A model generated the notes under the pieces. The model saw nothing but the letters and a program-made list of their open reading frames with translations, had not been told where the DNA came from and did no database searches. Source: Terriglobia bacterium (GTDB lineage Bacteria; Acidobacteriota; Terriglobia; Bryobacterales; Bryobacteraceae). From it: a stretch of DNA of 43,859 nucleotides. The stretch is from NCBI GenBank assembly GCA_021325235.1, contig JAJPHN010000037.1, forward strand, positions 1 through 43,859. Reading direction: 5' to 3'. Each line of letters starts with the position of its first letter. The first letter of the stretch is position 1. This document shows, in pieces, positions 16,668-24,458 of this stretch. The position numbers and the translations under genes are program-made.

Positions 16668-17296
16668 CTACGGGAGGGACTGGCGCCGGTGATGCCAGGC
16701 CGCCGAGCGGCGTTCGTTTTCCTGCTGTACATCGAGGAGTTCGTGCGCATCGAGAAGATCGACAAAGGTATACGTGCCGTCGAAAACCTCATGGTGCCGC
16801 CAGATGCCAGCGAGCACCGGCCGGAAGGCAAAGCCGTCTAGTTCGGCGAAGGCGCAGGGTTCGAAGCCGGGCTCAGGCCCGACAGCATCTGTTGAAACCC
16901 GCCTTCGGTAAAAAAAGGGGCGAGATTGAAAATGAGCGCGTGGCAGGTCAGCGCCATGACGGCGACGAGGTCGTACTCGAGCTCCTTGATGGCAAAACCC
17001 CGGCCCGCCAAGAACACGGGCATCGGTACGTTGTCTTTTTCGTAGCGCCGGCAAACCGTGAGCGCATGCTCCTGAATGCGCCGGAACGTGTCCTCGTCAG
17101 TCTGGGCGATCTCCTCGATAACGCTGCTGATGAATGCGAGCGCGAACGTGTCGGGCTCGTCCTCACGGACCTGCTGCATGGCTTTCGAAATCTTGGGCGT
17201 GAGCTGCAGCAGAATCCAGCTTCCGTCGCGCGCCGTCAAACGCCCAATCTGATAGCGGGCGCCCTTCACCTCTACGTCTTTTGTCGCTTCGTGCAT
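16668..17296 (-). CDS. tail assembly chaperone GT, predicted -1 frameshift product
   Basis: Reading the 152-residue chaperone frame up to the T7 run (16910-16916) and slipping back one base gives a 209-residue fusion. After residues 1-129, tac begins at 16910 and 80 more residues follow to the stop at 16668. That extension contains Gly-Phe-Ala-Phe-Arg-Pro-Val and ends His-Glu-Leu-Leu-Asp-Val-Gln-Gln-Glu-Asn-Glu-Arg-Arg, the usual C-terminus of GT-type chaperones. It stops 14 bp before the tape-measure start, as expected. Frameshifting itself is predicted, not shown. Confidence 0.7.
16838..17296 (-). CDS. tail assembly chaperone G, unshifted product
   Basis: A 152-residue helical protein read without frameshifting, with a stop at 16838. 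It includes Glu-Pro-Asp-Thr-Phe-Ala-Leu-Ala-Phe and Glu-Leu-Glu-Tyr-Asp-Leu. It ends in a short Ser/Pro/Asn tail, as unshifted G proteins commonly do. Position between tail tube and tape measure is diagnostic for the chaperone pair that assembles the tape measure. The same gene yields the longer GT protein listed separately. Confidence 0.7.
   Translation of the reverse strand: MHEATKDVEVKGARYQIGRLTARDGSWILLQLTPKISKAMQQVREDEPDTFALAFISSVIEEIAQTDEDTFRRIQEHALTVCRRYEKDNVPMPVFLAGRGFAIKELEYDLVAVMALTCHALIFNLAPFFTEGGFQQMLSGLSPASNPAPSPN
16910..16916 (-). other. predicted -1 ribosomal frameshift slippery site
   Basis: On the minus strand the chaperone gene contains a run of seven T (heptamer T TTT TTT, codons cct ttt ttt acc). 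It allows both tRNAs to re-pair after a one-base slip backward. Downstream on the mRNA a small hairpin (cgggc/gcccg, 16868-16881) may help. The open frame after the slip runs to 16668 with a conserved GT-like end. The sequence is seen directly; slippage is inferred. Confidence 0.7.
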
Positions 17297-17302
17297 GCTT
17301 CG

Positions 17303-17746
17303 CTATTCGCTGATCACCGCGGCAGCCATGAGGTTCCAGGTCACGCGCTGGCCCTGCGCCTGATAGACCTTATCGGGCACTTTCGACGGCGAAACGCCGG
17401 TCAGCGTATGCACTGTGCCGTCCTCGAGGTTGCGCAGCGAGAGCACGCCCGCGGCCCATAGGCTGACGTCGCCCGAGTCGGCGAGGGTCTTCAGCTGGTT
17501 GAACCAGCCGAGCAGGAAGGAATGCAGATCGCTGGTCTGCTGCACTTCGATCGTAGCGGCACCGCTGTCGCCTGCAATGTATGAGACCATCACAGACCCA
17601 TCGGCCGCCGTGTCGTGCGCGGTGCGGTCGGTCGCGTTCGTGATCGTGATCTGGCCCAGGCCGACATTGCCGCCCGCGAGGATGTAGCTGCCGACGAGCG
17701 GGTGAACGAATGCGCCGGTCAGGTCTTTGAAAGAGTAAGTTGTCAT
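17303..17746 (-). CDS. tail tube protein, DUF3277 type
   Basis: A 147-residue beta-rich protein. The start Tyr-Ser-Phe-Lys-Asp-Leu-Thr-Gly, followed by Gly-Asn-Val-Gly-Leu-Gly-Gln-Ile-Thr-Ile and Asp-Gly-Ser-Val-Met-Val-Ser, matches DUF3277 tail-tube proteins. It lies between the sheath gene and the chaperone gene, the standard position. Cotranscription with the sheath is indicated by 11 bp spacing. It forms the inner tube of the contractile tail. Confidence 0.8.
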   Translation of the reverse strand: MTTYSFKDLTGAFVHPLVGSYILAGGNVGLGQITITNATDRTAHDTAADGSVMVSYIAGDSGAATIEVQQTSDLHSFLLGWFNQLKTLADSGDVSLWAAGVLSLRNLEDGTVHTLTGVSPSKVPDKVYQAQGQRVTWNLMAAAVISE

Positions 17747-17757
17747 CTGCTTTTACC

Positions 17758-18894
17758 TCACCTCTGCACGTACACGCCAACCGTAATCGAGTGCATTGCG
17801 CCCGCCTCGATCAGCGCCACATAAATTGGCATCGCTTTCCGCGCGGCCCGGTCCCCGGCGGACTGATTTGCAAACGTGTCGGACTGAACCAGGTAGCCCT
17901 TCGGCAGCGCGGTTCCGGCCGACAGGTTCAGAATCGTTTGACCTTCCCACACGCCTGGCGCGATGAACCCGCGGCTGACCGCGTTGTCGCACGCCTGATG
18001 CACGGCTGCGATCAGCTGCGATTCACCGGCGTTCGTCTGCGGGATCGACGGCTGGCTGATCAGCAGGTTCACCAGGCTGTACTGAATATCGGAGCTCAGC
18101 ATGTCGAGATTCAGAATCTCGTCCAGATACTGGCCGTTGGCCACCTGGCCCTGCTCGAGCCACGTGTACGTATTGGCGTAGGACAGGTACAGGTTGATGT
18201 TCAGCGCCTCGAGCGCGGTGATCTGGGAATTCGTCAGCGGCTCCGCCACAACCCCGGTGAGCGGTTTGAACTTCAGCGTGAAATACGAGTTCGCCAGGCC
18301 CGTGTTGCTGCCCATCGCGACACCCATCGCAGCGGCTGCGGCATAGGCATTGTTCGGCGCCGCGCCGCCCTGGGTGGTCGAGTACACACCGAAGACGCGC
18401 GAGTAACCGCCCGCCTGAAGCACGGACGCGACGTTACCCGTAGCGCCGGAGAGCACGTTAGCATCGGAAGTCGTGTAGAAGTAGCAGGACTGCGGCGTAG
18501 CGGCCTGAATCCAGGCTGCGATGGCCTCGTGATCCGCGGCGACGGCATCGGTGACCAGGCACGCCCACCAGTTCGGTGACGCAGCCCGGCAGGCCTGCAG
18601 CGCTTGCAGCGGCGTCTCGGGCACCGTCAAATCCTGCCGGCCGACCCACAGGTACTGCGGCGTCGGTGTCTGCCCGAAATAGAGCTGCGCTGCCAGATAC
18701 TCCGGCGACGTTGCGGTGAAGCCGTCCGACAGCATCGCCGCCAAGCTGGTGTATTGCCGGACGCGCTGCGAGGCCGGAATCACAGTCGATGGGCCGACGA
18801 TCAGACCCTGATTGAAGGTTGGCGTGGCGGCTGCGACGGGCGCGACCGTAACCGCCACATTGACGACAACCGAAAGCGGTTGAGTTGTGGGCAT
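17758..18894 (-). CDS. tail sheath protein, DUF3383 type
   Basis: A 378-residue protein. The N-terminal strand set, Ala-Tyr/Ser-Leu blocks, Tyr-Leu-Trp-Val-Gly-Arg-Gln and the C-terminal Met-Pro-Ile-Tyr-Val-Ala-Leu-Ile-Glu-Ala-Gly-Ala match DUF3383 phage sheath proteins. The size is small but usual for the family. It establishes that this is a contractile-tail (myovirus) phage. It is followed by the tube gene. Confidence 0.85.
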   Translation of the reverse strand: MPTTQPLSVVVNVAVTVAPVAAATPTFNQGLIVGPSTVIPASQRVRQYTSLAAMLSDGFTATSPEYLAAQLYFGQTPTPQYLWVGRQDLTVPETPLQALQACRAASPNWWACLVTDAVAADHEAIAAWIQAATPQSCYFYTTSDANVLSGATGNVASVLQAGGYSRVFGVYSTTQGGAAPNNAYAAAAAMGVAMGSNTGLANSYFTLKFKPLTGVVAEPLTNSQITALEALNINLYLSYANTYTWLEQGQVANGQYLDEILNLDMLSSDIQYSLVNLLISQPSIPQTNAGESQLIAAVHQACDNAVSRGFIAPGVWEGQTILNLSAGTALPKGYLVQSDTFANQSAGDRAARKAMPIYVALIEAGAMHSITVGVYVQR

Positions 18895-18912
18895 ACGTTT
18901 TCCTCTGAAGTC

Positions 18913-19530
18913 TTAGGTGATGGTCAAATCAGCAAGCTTGGCCGCGGCATCGTAGATGAGTACTTCGGAGCTCGCAATGGACGGAAGGATCAGTGTGTCA
19001 ACGACACGCTCGTTGAAGCGCAGCTCGAGATCCGTGCGTTTCCACCACTGGCCCTGGAAGCGTTCGGGCGCGTAAACCGGCCGCGCAAAATCGGTGATCA
19101 GAAACAGGCTCGAAGCCGCCAGCGCATCGTGCACCCAGTCCAGAAACATCGCGTCCGCGACCAGCCGGGCGTGATCGAAGCTGGCCGGCCCGTAGAACGT
19201 CAGGTGCACGCGCCAGACGCGAATATAGGTCATCGTCAGCCGGACGCTCTGCTGATCGTTGGTCGCGTACTTGGTGTCGCGCAGGTGTGCGTAATCGTCG
19301 TCGTCCTCGGTGGCGCGCAGAAAGACGTAATCGGAGTCGATCGTAAAGCCGGGCTGGCCTTCCTCGGGCCATTCGACGCGTACTGAGCTGTACGCGGCAT
19401 CGGTATTGCTTGTCGGGTTGAAGCCGAGTATCTGTGCTACCAGCTTCTGCAGCACGGTCAACAGACTGTCCGGCGTCAGCGCGGTGCTGGCAAGCGTCTG
19501 CTGGTTCGGGAATGTCGAAGTTGTTCCCAT
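18913..19530 (-). CDS. phage neck terminator protein, gp12-like
   Basis: A 205-residue protein. The pattern Ser-Val-Arg-Val-Glu-Trp-Pro-Glu-Glu-Gly-Gln-Pro, then Asp-Asp-Asp-Tyr and Trp-Arg-Val-His-Leu-Thr-Phe-Tyr-Gly-Pro, fits the LIC_12616 or gp12-type neck terminator family. It lies immediately before the sheath gene, which is the usual place. Such proteins join the head connector to the tail tube. The C-terminus with Arg-Thr-Asp-Leu-Glu-Leu-Arg-Phe-Asn-Glu also fits. Confidence 0.75.
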   Translation of the reverse strand: MGTTSTFPNQQTLASTALTPDSLLTVLQKLVAQILGFNPTSNTDAAYSSVRVEWPEEGQPGFTIDSDYVFLRATEDDDDYAHLRDTKYATNDQQSVRLTMTYIRVWRVHLTFYGPASFDHARLVADAMFLDWVHDALAASSLFLITDFARPVYAPERFQGQWWKRTDLELRFNERVVDTLILPSIASSEVLIYDAAAKLADLTIT

Positions 19531-19536
19531 GGTCCG

Positions 19537-19887
19537 CTAGTCGCCGCTCTTGCGTGCCGCGATCGCCTTCCAGTAACCGAAGTCGCCCGATGGCATCACC
19601 TGCAGCACGCGGTAATCGATGCCCTGATACGTCAGCACGTCGCTCGTTCCGGTGGCACTCGTCGTGTTCATTTCCGTCGCCGACCAGAACGTCATCATGC
19701 CGAGTGTGCGGTCGCCTTCCGGCACGATCTCGATATCCTGGGCGCCGGCCGGCCGGATGACGCCGACGGCCTGTATCTGCTGAACCGCAGCCTGGTATCC
19801 ACCTAGCGCAAACTGCCCGGTTGAGCGGTTGATCGTGAACGGACGAGCAAACTCCGGATCGCTGACGATATCGCTCAGGTCGATCAT
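19537..19887 (-). CDS. head-tail connector or neck protein, hypothetical
   Basis: A 116-residue protein from ATG 19887; a longer frame upstream overlaps the next gene and is rejected. It overlaps the preceding gene by 4 bp. It is beta-rich with Gly-Asp-Arg-Thr-Leu-Gly-Met-Met and Thr-Tyr-Gln-Gly-Ile-Asp-Tyr-Arg-Val. Small proteins with this profile occur in the neck modules of related phages, but I cannot name the family with certainty. It sits between the NlpC/P60-like gene and the neck terminator. Confidence 0.6.
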   Translation of the reverse strand: MIDLSDIVSDPEFARPFTINRSTGQFALGGYQAAVQQIQAVGVIRPAGAQDIEIVPEGDRTLGMMTFWSATEMNTTSATGTSDVLTYQGIDYRVLQVMPSGDFGYWKAIAARKSGD

Positions 19888-20348
19888 GCCGGTCGTTGCA
19901 GCAGGGCCTCTTCGCGCGCCTTCGCCATCAGATACAGCTCGCCGGGCGAGATGACCGACGGCTGGGCAAACCGGAAAACATTCGCTGCCTGCTGCAGGAT
20001 CTGCACGCACAGCATGGCGCAAAACGATCGCTCGCGCGCATCCGGGTCTTTGCAGTCGAGCAGATAGGCAACCAGGCCGAGCGCATCGTAGGAGCGCCCG
20101 CGCAGCAGGTCGCAGCGTTCACGGATGGCGTCCTCATCGAGCGGCCCGAGCTCAACGCACTCCCATTGCCCGGGCAGGAGCTGGCTCCCGTTGGTATAAC
20201 GGGCGCCCACGCTGAGCTCGGTACTGAACGTTTCACCGTTTGCAAACAGCAGTTCGGCATGGCATACCTGCGAGTTTGTGCGCCATTCTATGACAGCCTC
20301 GACCGGATGCAGCAGCGGATCGCCGCCGAGTTTGAACGCCAGGCGCAA
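19884..20348 (-). CDS. putative permuted NlpC/P60-like protein in the neck module
   Basis: A 154-residue protein. Its pattern resembles the circularly permuted NlpC/P60 (YiiX/YaeF-like) fold: Cys-His-Ala-Glu-Leu with His30, then Arg-Ser-Tyr-Asp-Ala-Leu-Gly near 85-91, then Ser-Phe-Cys-Ala-Met-Leu with Cys110. Such enzymes hydrolyse amide or ester bonds in cell-wall or lipid substrates. It lies between the completion-like gene and a small neck protein, overlapping one by 4 bp. Catalysis is inferred from the ordered His and Cys; the role in a virion neck is unknown. Confidence 0.55.
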   Translation of the reverse strand: MRLAFKLGGDPLLHPVEAVIEWRTNSQVCHAELLFANGETFSTELSVGARYTNGSQLLPGQWECVELGPLDEDAIRERCDLLRGRSYDALGLVAYLLDCKDPDARERSFCAMLCVQILQQAANVFRFAQPSVISPGELYLMAKAREEALLQRPA

Positions 20349-20840
20349 CTATTTTTCGCGAACGACGTACGTGATCGAGTTGCGCAGCTGCCCGGTATCG
20401 ATCAGCGGCTTCGTCCCGGTTCGGCCGCGGCGCCGGCGGGCGGCGAGCGTTGCCTGCGCGAGCGGCGCGAACGGGCCGGACGTGATGCGCGCGCGCACAG
20501 TGTTCTGTGCTATCAGCCCGGCCTTGTCCAGCGCCTGCACCGCAGCCGCCTCTTTGCCGTCGAGTGCCGCCTGTGCAGCCTTTTCGAACATGCCGGCAAC
20601 TCTCTCTTTTGCGGCCTGGATGCCTGGCTCGAGGAACGGCCGCGCCGGAATGTTTTGCACTGGCGAACCGTGCTCGTGGATGTAGGCCAACGAGGCGTTG
20701 CCGAGCGTCCCCGCCTCCGGATCATCCCGATCGCTGCGCTCTTCGGTTACGCCGACCAGCACATCGCGCCTGGCCAGCTCCTGAAGGGATCGCAGCAGTT
20801 CGCCCACGTTATCCTTCGTGACTTTCGTTGTTACATTCAT
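20349..20840 (-). CDS. head-tail completion protein, HK97 gp10-like
   Basis: A 163-residue protein. The patterns Asp-Val-Leu-Val-Gly-Val, Tyr-Ile-His-Glu-His-Gly-Ser and Ile-Pro-Ala-Arg-Pro-Phe-Leu, plus Pro-Leu-Ile-Asp-Thr-Gly-Gln-Leu near the end, are diagnostic for HK97-gp10/Mu-gpG-like completion proteins. It is about the usual family length. It is followed directly by the NlpC/P60-like gene. About 80 bp upstream (20841-20921) hold no evident gene. Confidence 0.8.
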   Translation of the reverse strand: MNVTTKVTKDNVGELLRSLQELARRDVLVGVTEERSDRDDPEAGTLGNASLAYIHEHGSPVQNIPARPFLEPGIQAAKERVAGMFEKAAQAALDGKEAAAVQALDKAGLIAQNTVRARITSGPFAPLAQATLAARRRRGRTGTKPLIDTGQLRNSITYVVREK

Positions 20841-20921
20841 GTGGAGGGCGGTATTGCGGTCCGGTAGCTGGAATGGAGTGCCCGCTCCTGGCTGCTGCGT
20901 CGAATCCGGGTCTTATCGCCC

Positions 20922-21308
20922 TTACAGCTGAATCGGACCCGAGCCGAACATCCGCGCCAACTGCAGGAACCGCACGCCATACTGCGTGAGATTCCAGAAC
21001 GCGCCATCGGTGAGCGTGGCGCTGCTCAGGTCATAGCTCACACTGACATCGCCCACTGACTTCGACGAGACCAGGCCCTTTGTTGCGCCTGGCTGCTGCC
21101 CGCCCGCTGCGGCTGCTTGATTCGCATTCGCCAGTAGAACCTGATGGGCGGTCGCCAGTTCCACCGCCATATCGGTCAGGTCCGTCCACCGGTCCGCGTT
21201 CACCAGGGCGGCCGACAAGTTGATCCAGAACGTGAGGGTTCCATCGGAATACAGATTGGTATCACTGAATTCCGGGAAGTCCGCCCGAAAGGACGCGGGC
21301 GTGACCAT
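20922..21308 (-). CDS. head-tail connector, DUF4054 type
   Basis: A 128-residue protein. The opening Phe-Arg-Ala-Asp-Phe-Pro-Glu-Phe and the following Leu-Thr-Phe-Trp-Ile, Ala-Val-Glu-Leu-Ala-Thr-Ala-His, Val-Ser-Ser-Lys-Ser-Val-Gly-Asp-Val-Ser and Gly-Val-Arg-Phe-Leu are typical of DUF4054 connectors. These join the portal to the neck. Its start overlaps the stop of the upstream gene by one base. Confidence 0.8.
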   Translation of the reverse strand: MVTPASFRADFPEFSDTNLYSDGTLTFWINLSAALVNADRWTDLTDMAVELATAHQVLLANANQAAAAGGQQPGATKGLVSSKSVGDVSVSYDLSSATLTDGAFWNLTQYGVRFLQLARMFGSGPIQL

Positions 21309-21535
21309 CAGGCTTTCTTCGTCGCCGGATGAACCACATGCGGTGAGCCGGTGTGGCCTTCGAACGGATGCGGCTTTACCGTGTTCACCGCATGTACGAC
21401 ATGCACGGGCGAGGCCGTGTCGCCTTCATGCGGATGATGTGCCGCCGTCTGCTCGAGATGCGCGAGAGCCGCCTGCTTTTCGGCGAGCGGCTGCTCTTTC
21501 TCGTCTGTTTCGCGTGCTTCTGCTGATTTGGGCAT
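21308..21535 (-). CDS. His-rich small protein
   Basis: A 75-residue protein, mostly charged and disordered, with two related segments: His-Pro-His-Glu-Gly-Asp-Thr-Ala-Ser-Pro-Val-His and His-Pro-Phe-Glu-Gly-His-Thr-Gly-Ser-Pro-His. They suggest an internal duplication with metal-binding potential. It lies between the capsid and connector genes. No family is recognised; small minor head proteins of this kind are often accessory. Confidence 0.5.
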   Translation of the reverse strand: MPKSAEARETDEKEQPLAEKQAALAHLEQTAAHHPHEGDTASPVHVVHAVNTVKPHPFEGHTGSPHVVHPATKKA

Positions 21536-21562
21536 AGGCTCCCTCCATTCTGATCGTTTTGA

Positions 21563-22570
21563 CTAAATGCCGTCCAGATAGGCCACCGTTTCCGGATAGA
21601 CTAGCTCGACCTGGCCGAGGCGCCCGAAGTACGTGGTGATCTGGTAAATCGAGCGGTTCTCAAGCGGCGTGCGCTGCAGCGGTACTAGCGGGTACCGTAC
21701 CCGGTTGCGATCTTTGGTGTAGGCGAGAGCGCGATCCGGCGCAGGTGTGGCCAGCGTCGGGTTATTCGTGCCACTCGTGCCCGCACCCTGCAGCCACTTC
21801 AACGGCTGGATGTTCAGCGGCCGGCCATTGATCGCATTCGAAAGTGAGTTCACTTTCAGGTACTCAATCACGCTCAGATTGCCCGCAGTCGAAACCTTGG
21901 TGGCCACCAGCTGCCCGAACTGCTGCGGGGGCAGGCGCAGCTCGCTCGGCATAACAGCCCAGCCGGAGGCTGCCCAGGCGCCCGTCAGCGCCGCATTCAC
22001 ATCGGCCAGAATCTCGTCGGCCGTCTTATCGGCCCAGCGGGTCGACGTTGAGTTGCCGGTCGGGCTGGCGGTTCCCGCCGTAGGCGCGGTCGTGACCGTC
22101 ACCTGTGGCGAATTGATCAGCCCGGTGACAGCGAGCGAACTGTCGCCCACGTACACCATCTCGTCGATGTCCATCTGGTGTTTCAGCTTGATCGCATCGA
22201 ACTTCTGCTGATCGATGGGCCGCCCGAGGCGTGCCGCGCTCTCGAGCTCGGGGATGGTGTAAGACAGCTCCATGCCCCACAGGTGCAGCCGGTTCGCTGT
22301 CTTGCCGATGTCGAGCTCGACGCCCGTGATGGCATTCGTTTTCTTCCCGATCCAGGCCTTGCCGGTCGGGTTGATGCCGCCGGGCGAAGCAAAGGTCGAA
22401 TTGGTGAACGACGAGAACTCATCGCCGATGGTCACGTCCTCGCGCAGGTCGATGTCACGGCCCCACGTGACGGAAACGAGCGGTTCATGTATAGTCGCAT
22501 CCAGCCGTTCCAGTTCGCCGATCAGAAAAGCGCCGGTAGAGTCAACGGTACGACGATCGAAAGTAAGCAT
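21563..22570 (-). CDS. major capsid protein, DUF2184 type
   Basis: A 335-residue protein. It has Val-Ser-Val-Thr-Trp-Gly-Arg-Asp-Ile near the N-terminus, then Leu-Trp-Gly-Met-Glu-Leu-Ser-Tyr and Glu-Met-Val-Tyr-Val-Gly-Asp. Further on come Pro-Leu-Asn-Ile-Gln-Pro-Leu and the C-terminal Gln-Val-Glu-Leu-Val-Tyr-Pro-Glu. All are typical of DUF2184 major capsid proteins with an HK97-like fold. It follows the cement protein gene, and it is the most abundant virion protein by expectation. Confidence 0.85.
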   Translation of the reverse strand: MLTFDRRTVDSTGAFLIGELERLDATIHEPLVSVTWGRDIDLREDVTIGDEFSSFTNSTFASPGGINPTGKAWIGKKTNAITGVELDIGKTANRLHLWGMELSYTIPELESAARLGRPIDQQKFDAIKLKHQMDIDEMVYVGDSSLAVTGLINSPQVTVTTAPTAGTASPTGNSTSTRWADKTADEILADVNAALTGAWAASGWAVMPSELRLPPQQFGQLVATKVSTAGNLSVIEYLKVNSLSNAINGRPLNIQPLKWLQGAGTSGTNNPTLATPAPDRALAYTKDRNRVRYPLVPLQRTPLENRSIYQITTYFGRLGQVELVYPETVAYLDGI

Positions 22571-22623
22571 TGTGTTTTGTCTCCAGTCCTGAAATTTCTG
22601 CTGCTTTCTCCGGGCGCCTTCGC

Positions 22624-23124
22624 CTAGATGTTGTAGGCAATCTCCACGTTGCCTTGTGCGTCCGCCGGTCCCATGAAGTAGGCGTTCGAGAGCTGAATGG
22701 TGTTTGTACCATCGGCTGCCGCTTCCACACCGCCGACCACTTTTCCGGTACTCGGATTCGCAATGCGCACAAACAGCGGCGCGTTTTTGACGGCGGCGGC
22801 CGTGCCGTTGAGCTTGATCGTCATATAGCCGCGGCGCATGACGTTGACTACGCCGGAGGTCGGCGGTGTCGCGGTTCCGACGGGCTCGTTAATCTGATTC
22901 CCAGTCGACGGGTACGGCCGGATCAGAAAGCCGTACACGGCCGCAGCCGCATCGCCGGCGCCGATCGGCCGGACCTGCAGAGCAGTGGCATCGATCGCAA
23001 CGGGCACGCCGAAGGCGGTCGGTGGATTCGTAGGCATCACAATCTGTGCTTCGACAGTCGCGATTTCGGTTCGGTTGAGCATGCCCGGGATCCCGGCAGG
23101 CATGCGGAAGGTAAATGCAGGCAT
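22624..23124 (-). CDS. structural cement/decoration protein, Gp24-like
   Basis: A 166-residue protein. The pattern Met-Pro-Ala-Gly-Ile-Pro-Gly, Thr-Val-Glu-Ala-Gln-Ile, Phe-Gly-Val-Pro-Val-Ala, Tyr-Gly-Phe-Leu-Ile-Arg-Pro and Arg-Arg-Gly-Tyr-Met-Thr-Ile fits the structural cement protein Gp24 family, which stabilises the capsid. It lies between the prohead protease/scaffold and the major capsid genes, the expected place. Confidence 0.8.
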   Translation of the reverse strand: MPAFTFRMPAGIPGMLNRTEIATVEAQIVMPTNPPTAFGVPVAIDATALQVRPIGAGDAAAAVYGFLIRPYPSTGNQINEPVGTATPPTSGVVNVMRRGYMTIKLNGTAAAVKNAPLFVRIANPSTGKVVGGVEAAADGTNTIQLSNAYFMGPADAQGNVEIAYNI

Positions 23125-23160
23125 TGTGTTCTCCTTGAGTTCAGCGTTCTTGCCGCCGGG

Positions 23161-24456
23161 TTAACTGCGGCTCCAGAATTCCTTGTTGCGTTTGTTGATC
23201 TCGACGATGGCGCTGGTGGTGGCGCGCGTCTGCGCGATCGCGTCCTTGCTCAACGCAGCTTCATAGTTGTTTTCGCGCTTGGCGATCTCGGATGCGGCGA
23301 CGAAGACGCCCTGCACGGCATCGCATGTCATCGTCTTGAAGTCCGGATCTTTCCCGCCAAAAAACGGCAGCACCACTTTGCGGCCGCGCTCGCCTTCGAC
23401 GAAACGCGTCAGCGCCAGGCGGCGAAGCGCACAGAGGCTATCGCGCACCGCCGCCGGCTTGGCTGCCTGGTCCATGGTGGGCAATTTGATGCCGGGGGCC
23501 AGGATCTCTGCACGCGCAAAGATGTCTTGAATCTCGCTGGCCGACGGTGCCTGGTCGCGAGTGGAAGCGGAGTCTTCGGACTTTTTTCGCTTCTTCTCGT
23601 CCTTCTCGTCCTCGTCGTCGTCCTCGTCTTCCTCGTTCTCGGACTCTTTACGCTCGTCTTTGGCCTTCCGGTCAACAGTTGCGCCCAGGCGCGCCTCGAG
23701 CGCGTCCAGGCGAGCAACAATGGCATCGACCTTCGCGGCCAGGCCGTTCTCGGAACTGTTCCCGTTGCTGTCTTCTTCTCTCGCTTCGCCTTTGGTCGGA
23801 TCGTCCGGCTCCGGCGCTTCGGTCAACAGCGTTTGCAGCTCTCCCTCATCGCGGGCCTTGAACGCTGCCGTAATGCGGGATTTGAAATCAGTCCAGCGAG
23901 TCTTTTTCGCTTTTGCAGACATGCTTTTATCTCCATCTCTTATGGCGCAGCGTTCCCCGCAACGCCCTTTTTCCACCAGGGCAACGTGATTGCCGATGAT
24001 GTTTCTTTGCCGGCCATAGCCGGGCTTAAGCTGTTCGTATTCGGCGTCGTAGCCACATGAGACCTGGCGCAGACCGTCGCGCACCGCGTCGATCGTCGCC
24101 TGATCGGTGATCAGCAGATCAGCGAGCAGCAGGCTGTCGCTCGTGCCTTCGCCGCGCCGCACATGCTGCACAACGCCCTTGGCGAGCGAGCACCAGTTGC
24201 GCGGCGTAACGTCAACGGGCGGATGATCGAGCGTGATCGGCTTGCCCTGGAAGCTGGCGATGGTGTCGTCATGGAAAACGGCGTCGGCATCGCGCGTGAT
24301 GCGGATCAGGCCGTCCGGGCCCGCCTCGACCGGCACCTCGCCCGGCGCGTAGACCATATCGCCCGTCCGCCCGATCGCGACGTCCTTGCAGACGAGAAAA
24401 CCCTCGGGCGTAAGATGTCGATTCGGCCCGAGTTGGTCGGTAGTATAAAACCGCAT
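23161..24456 (-). CDS. prohead protease and scaffold fusion, DUF2213 type
   Basis: A 431-residue protein from ATG 24456; a GTG at 24504 in frame would add 16 residues. Residues 1-175 are a DUF2213 domain with Leu-Thr-Pro-Glu-Gly-Phe-Leu, Leu-Asp-His-Pro-Pro and Val-Ser-Cys-Gly-Tyr, the maturation protease domain. Residues 230-310 are charged with a strongly acidic then Lys-rich stretch, a scaffold-like linker. The last 130 residues are helical. The start lies 2 bp from the start of a plus-strand gene, leaving no room for a promoter. Confidence 0.75.
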   Translation of the reverse strand: MRFYTTDQLGPNRHLTPEGFLVCKDVAIGRTGDMVYAPGEVPVEAGPDGLIRITRDADAVFHDDTIASFQGKPITLDHPPVDVTPRNWCSLAKGVVQHVRRGEGTSDSLLLADLLITDQATIDAVRDGLRQVSCGYDAEYEQLKPGYGRQRNIIGNHVALVEKGRCGERCAIRDGDKSMSAKAKKTRWTDFKSRITAAFKARDEGELQTLLTEAPEPDDPTKGEAREEDSNGNSSENGLAAKVDAIVARLDALEARLGATVDRKAKDERKESENEEDEDDDEDEKDEKKRKKSEDSASTRDQAPSASEIQDIFARAEILAPGIKLPTMDQAAKPAAVRDSLCALRRLALTRFVEGERGRKVVLPFFGGKDPDFKTMTCDAVQGVFVAASEIAKRENNYEAALSKDAIAQTRATTSAIVEINKRNKEFWSRS

Positions 24457-24458
24457 AT

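Noticed and set aside
16070-17461. A 463-residue plus-strand frame
   Set aside because: It is antisense to the tape measure and chaperone genes, both of which have clear family motifs.
22570-24060. A 496-residue plus-strand frame
   Set aside because: It is antisense to the cement and prohead protease/scaffold genes; the hydrophobic Leu/Val run mirrors the acidic linker of the scaffold.
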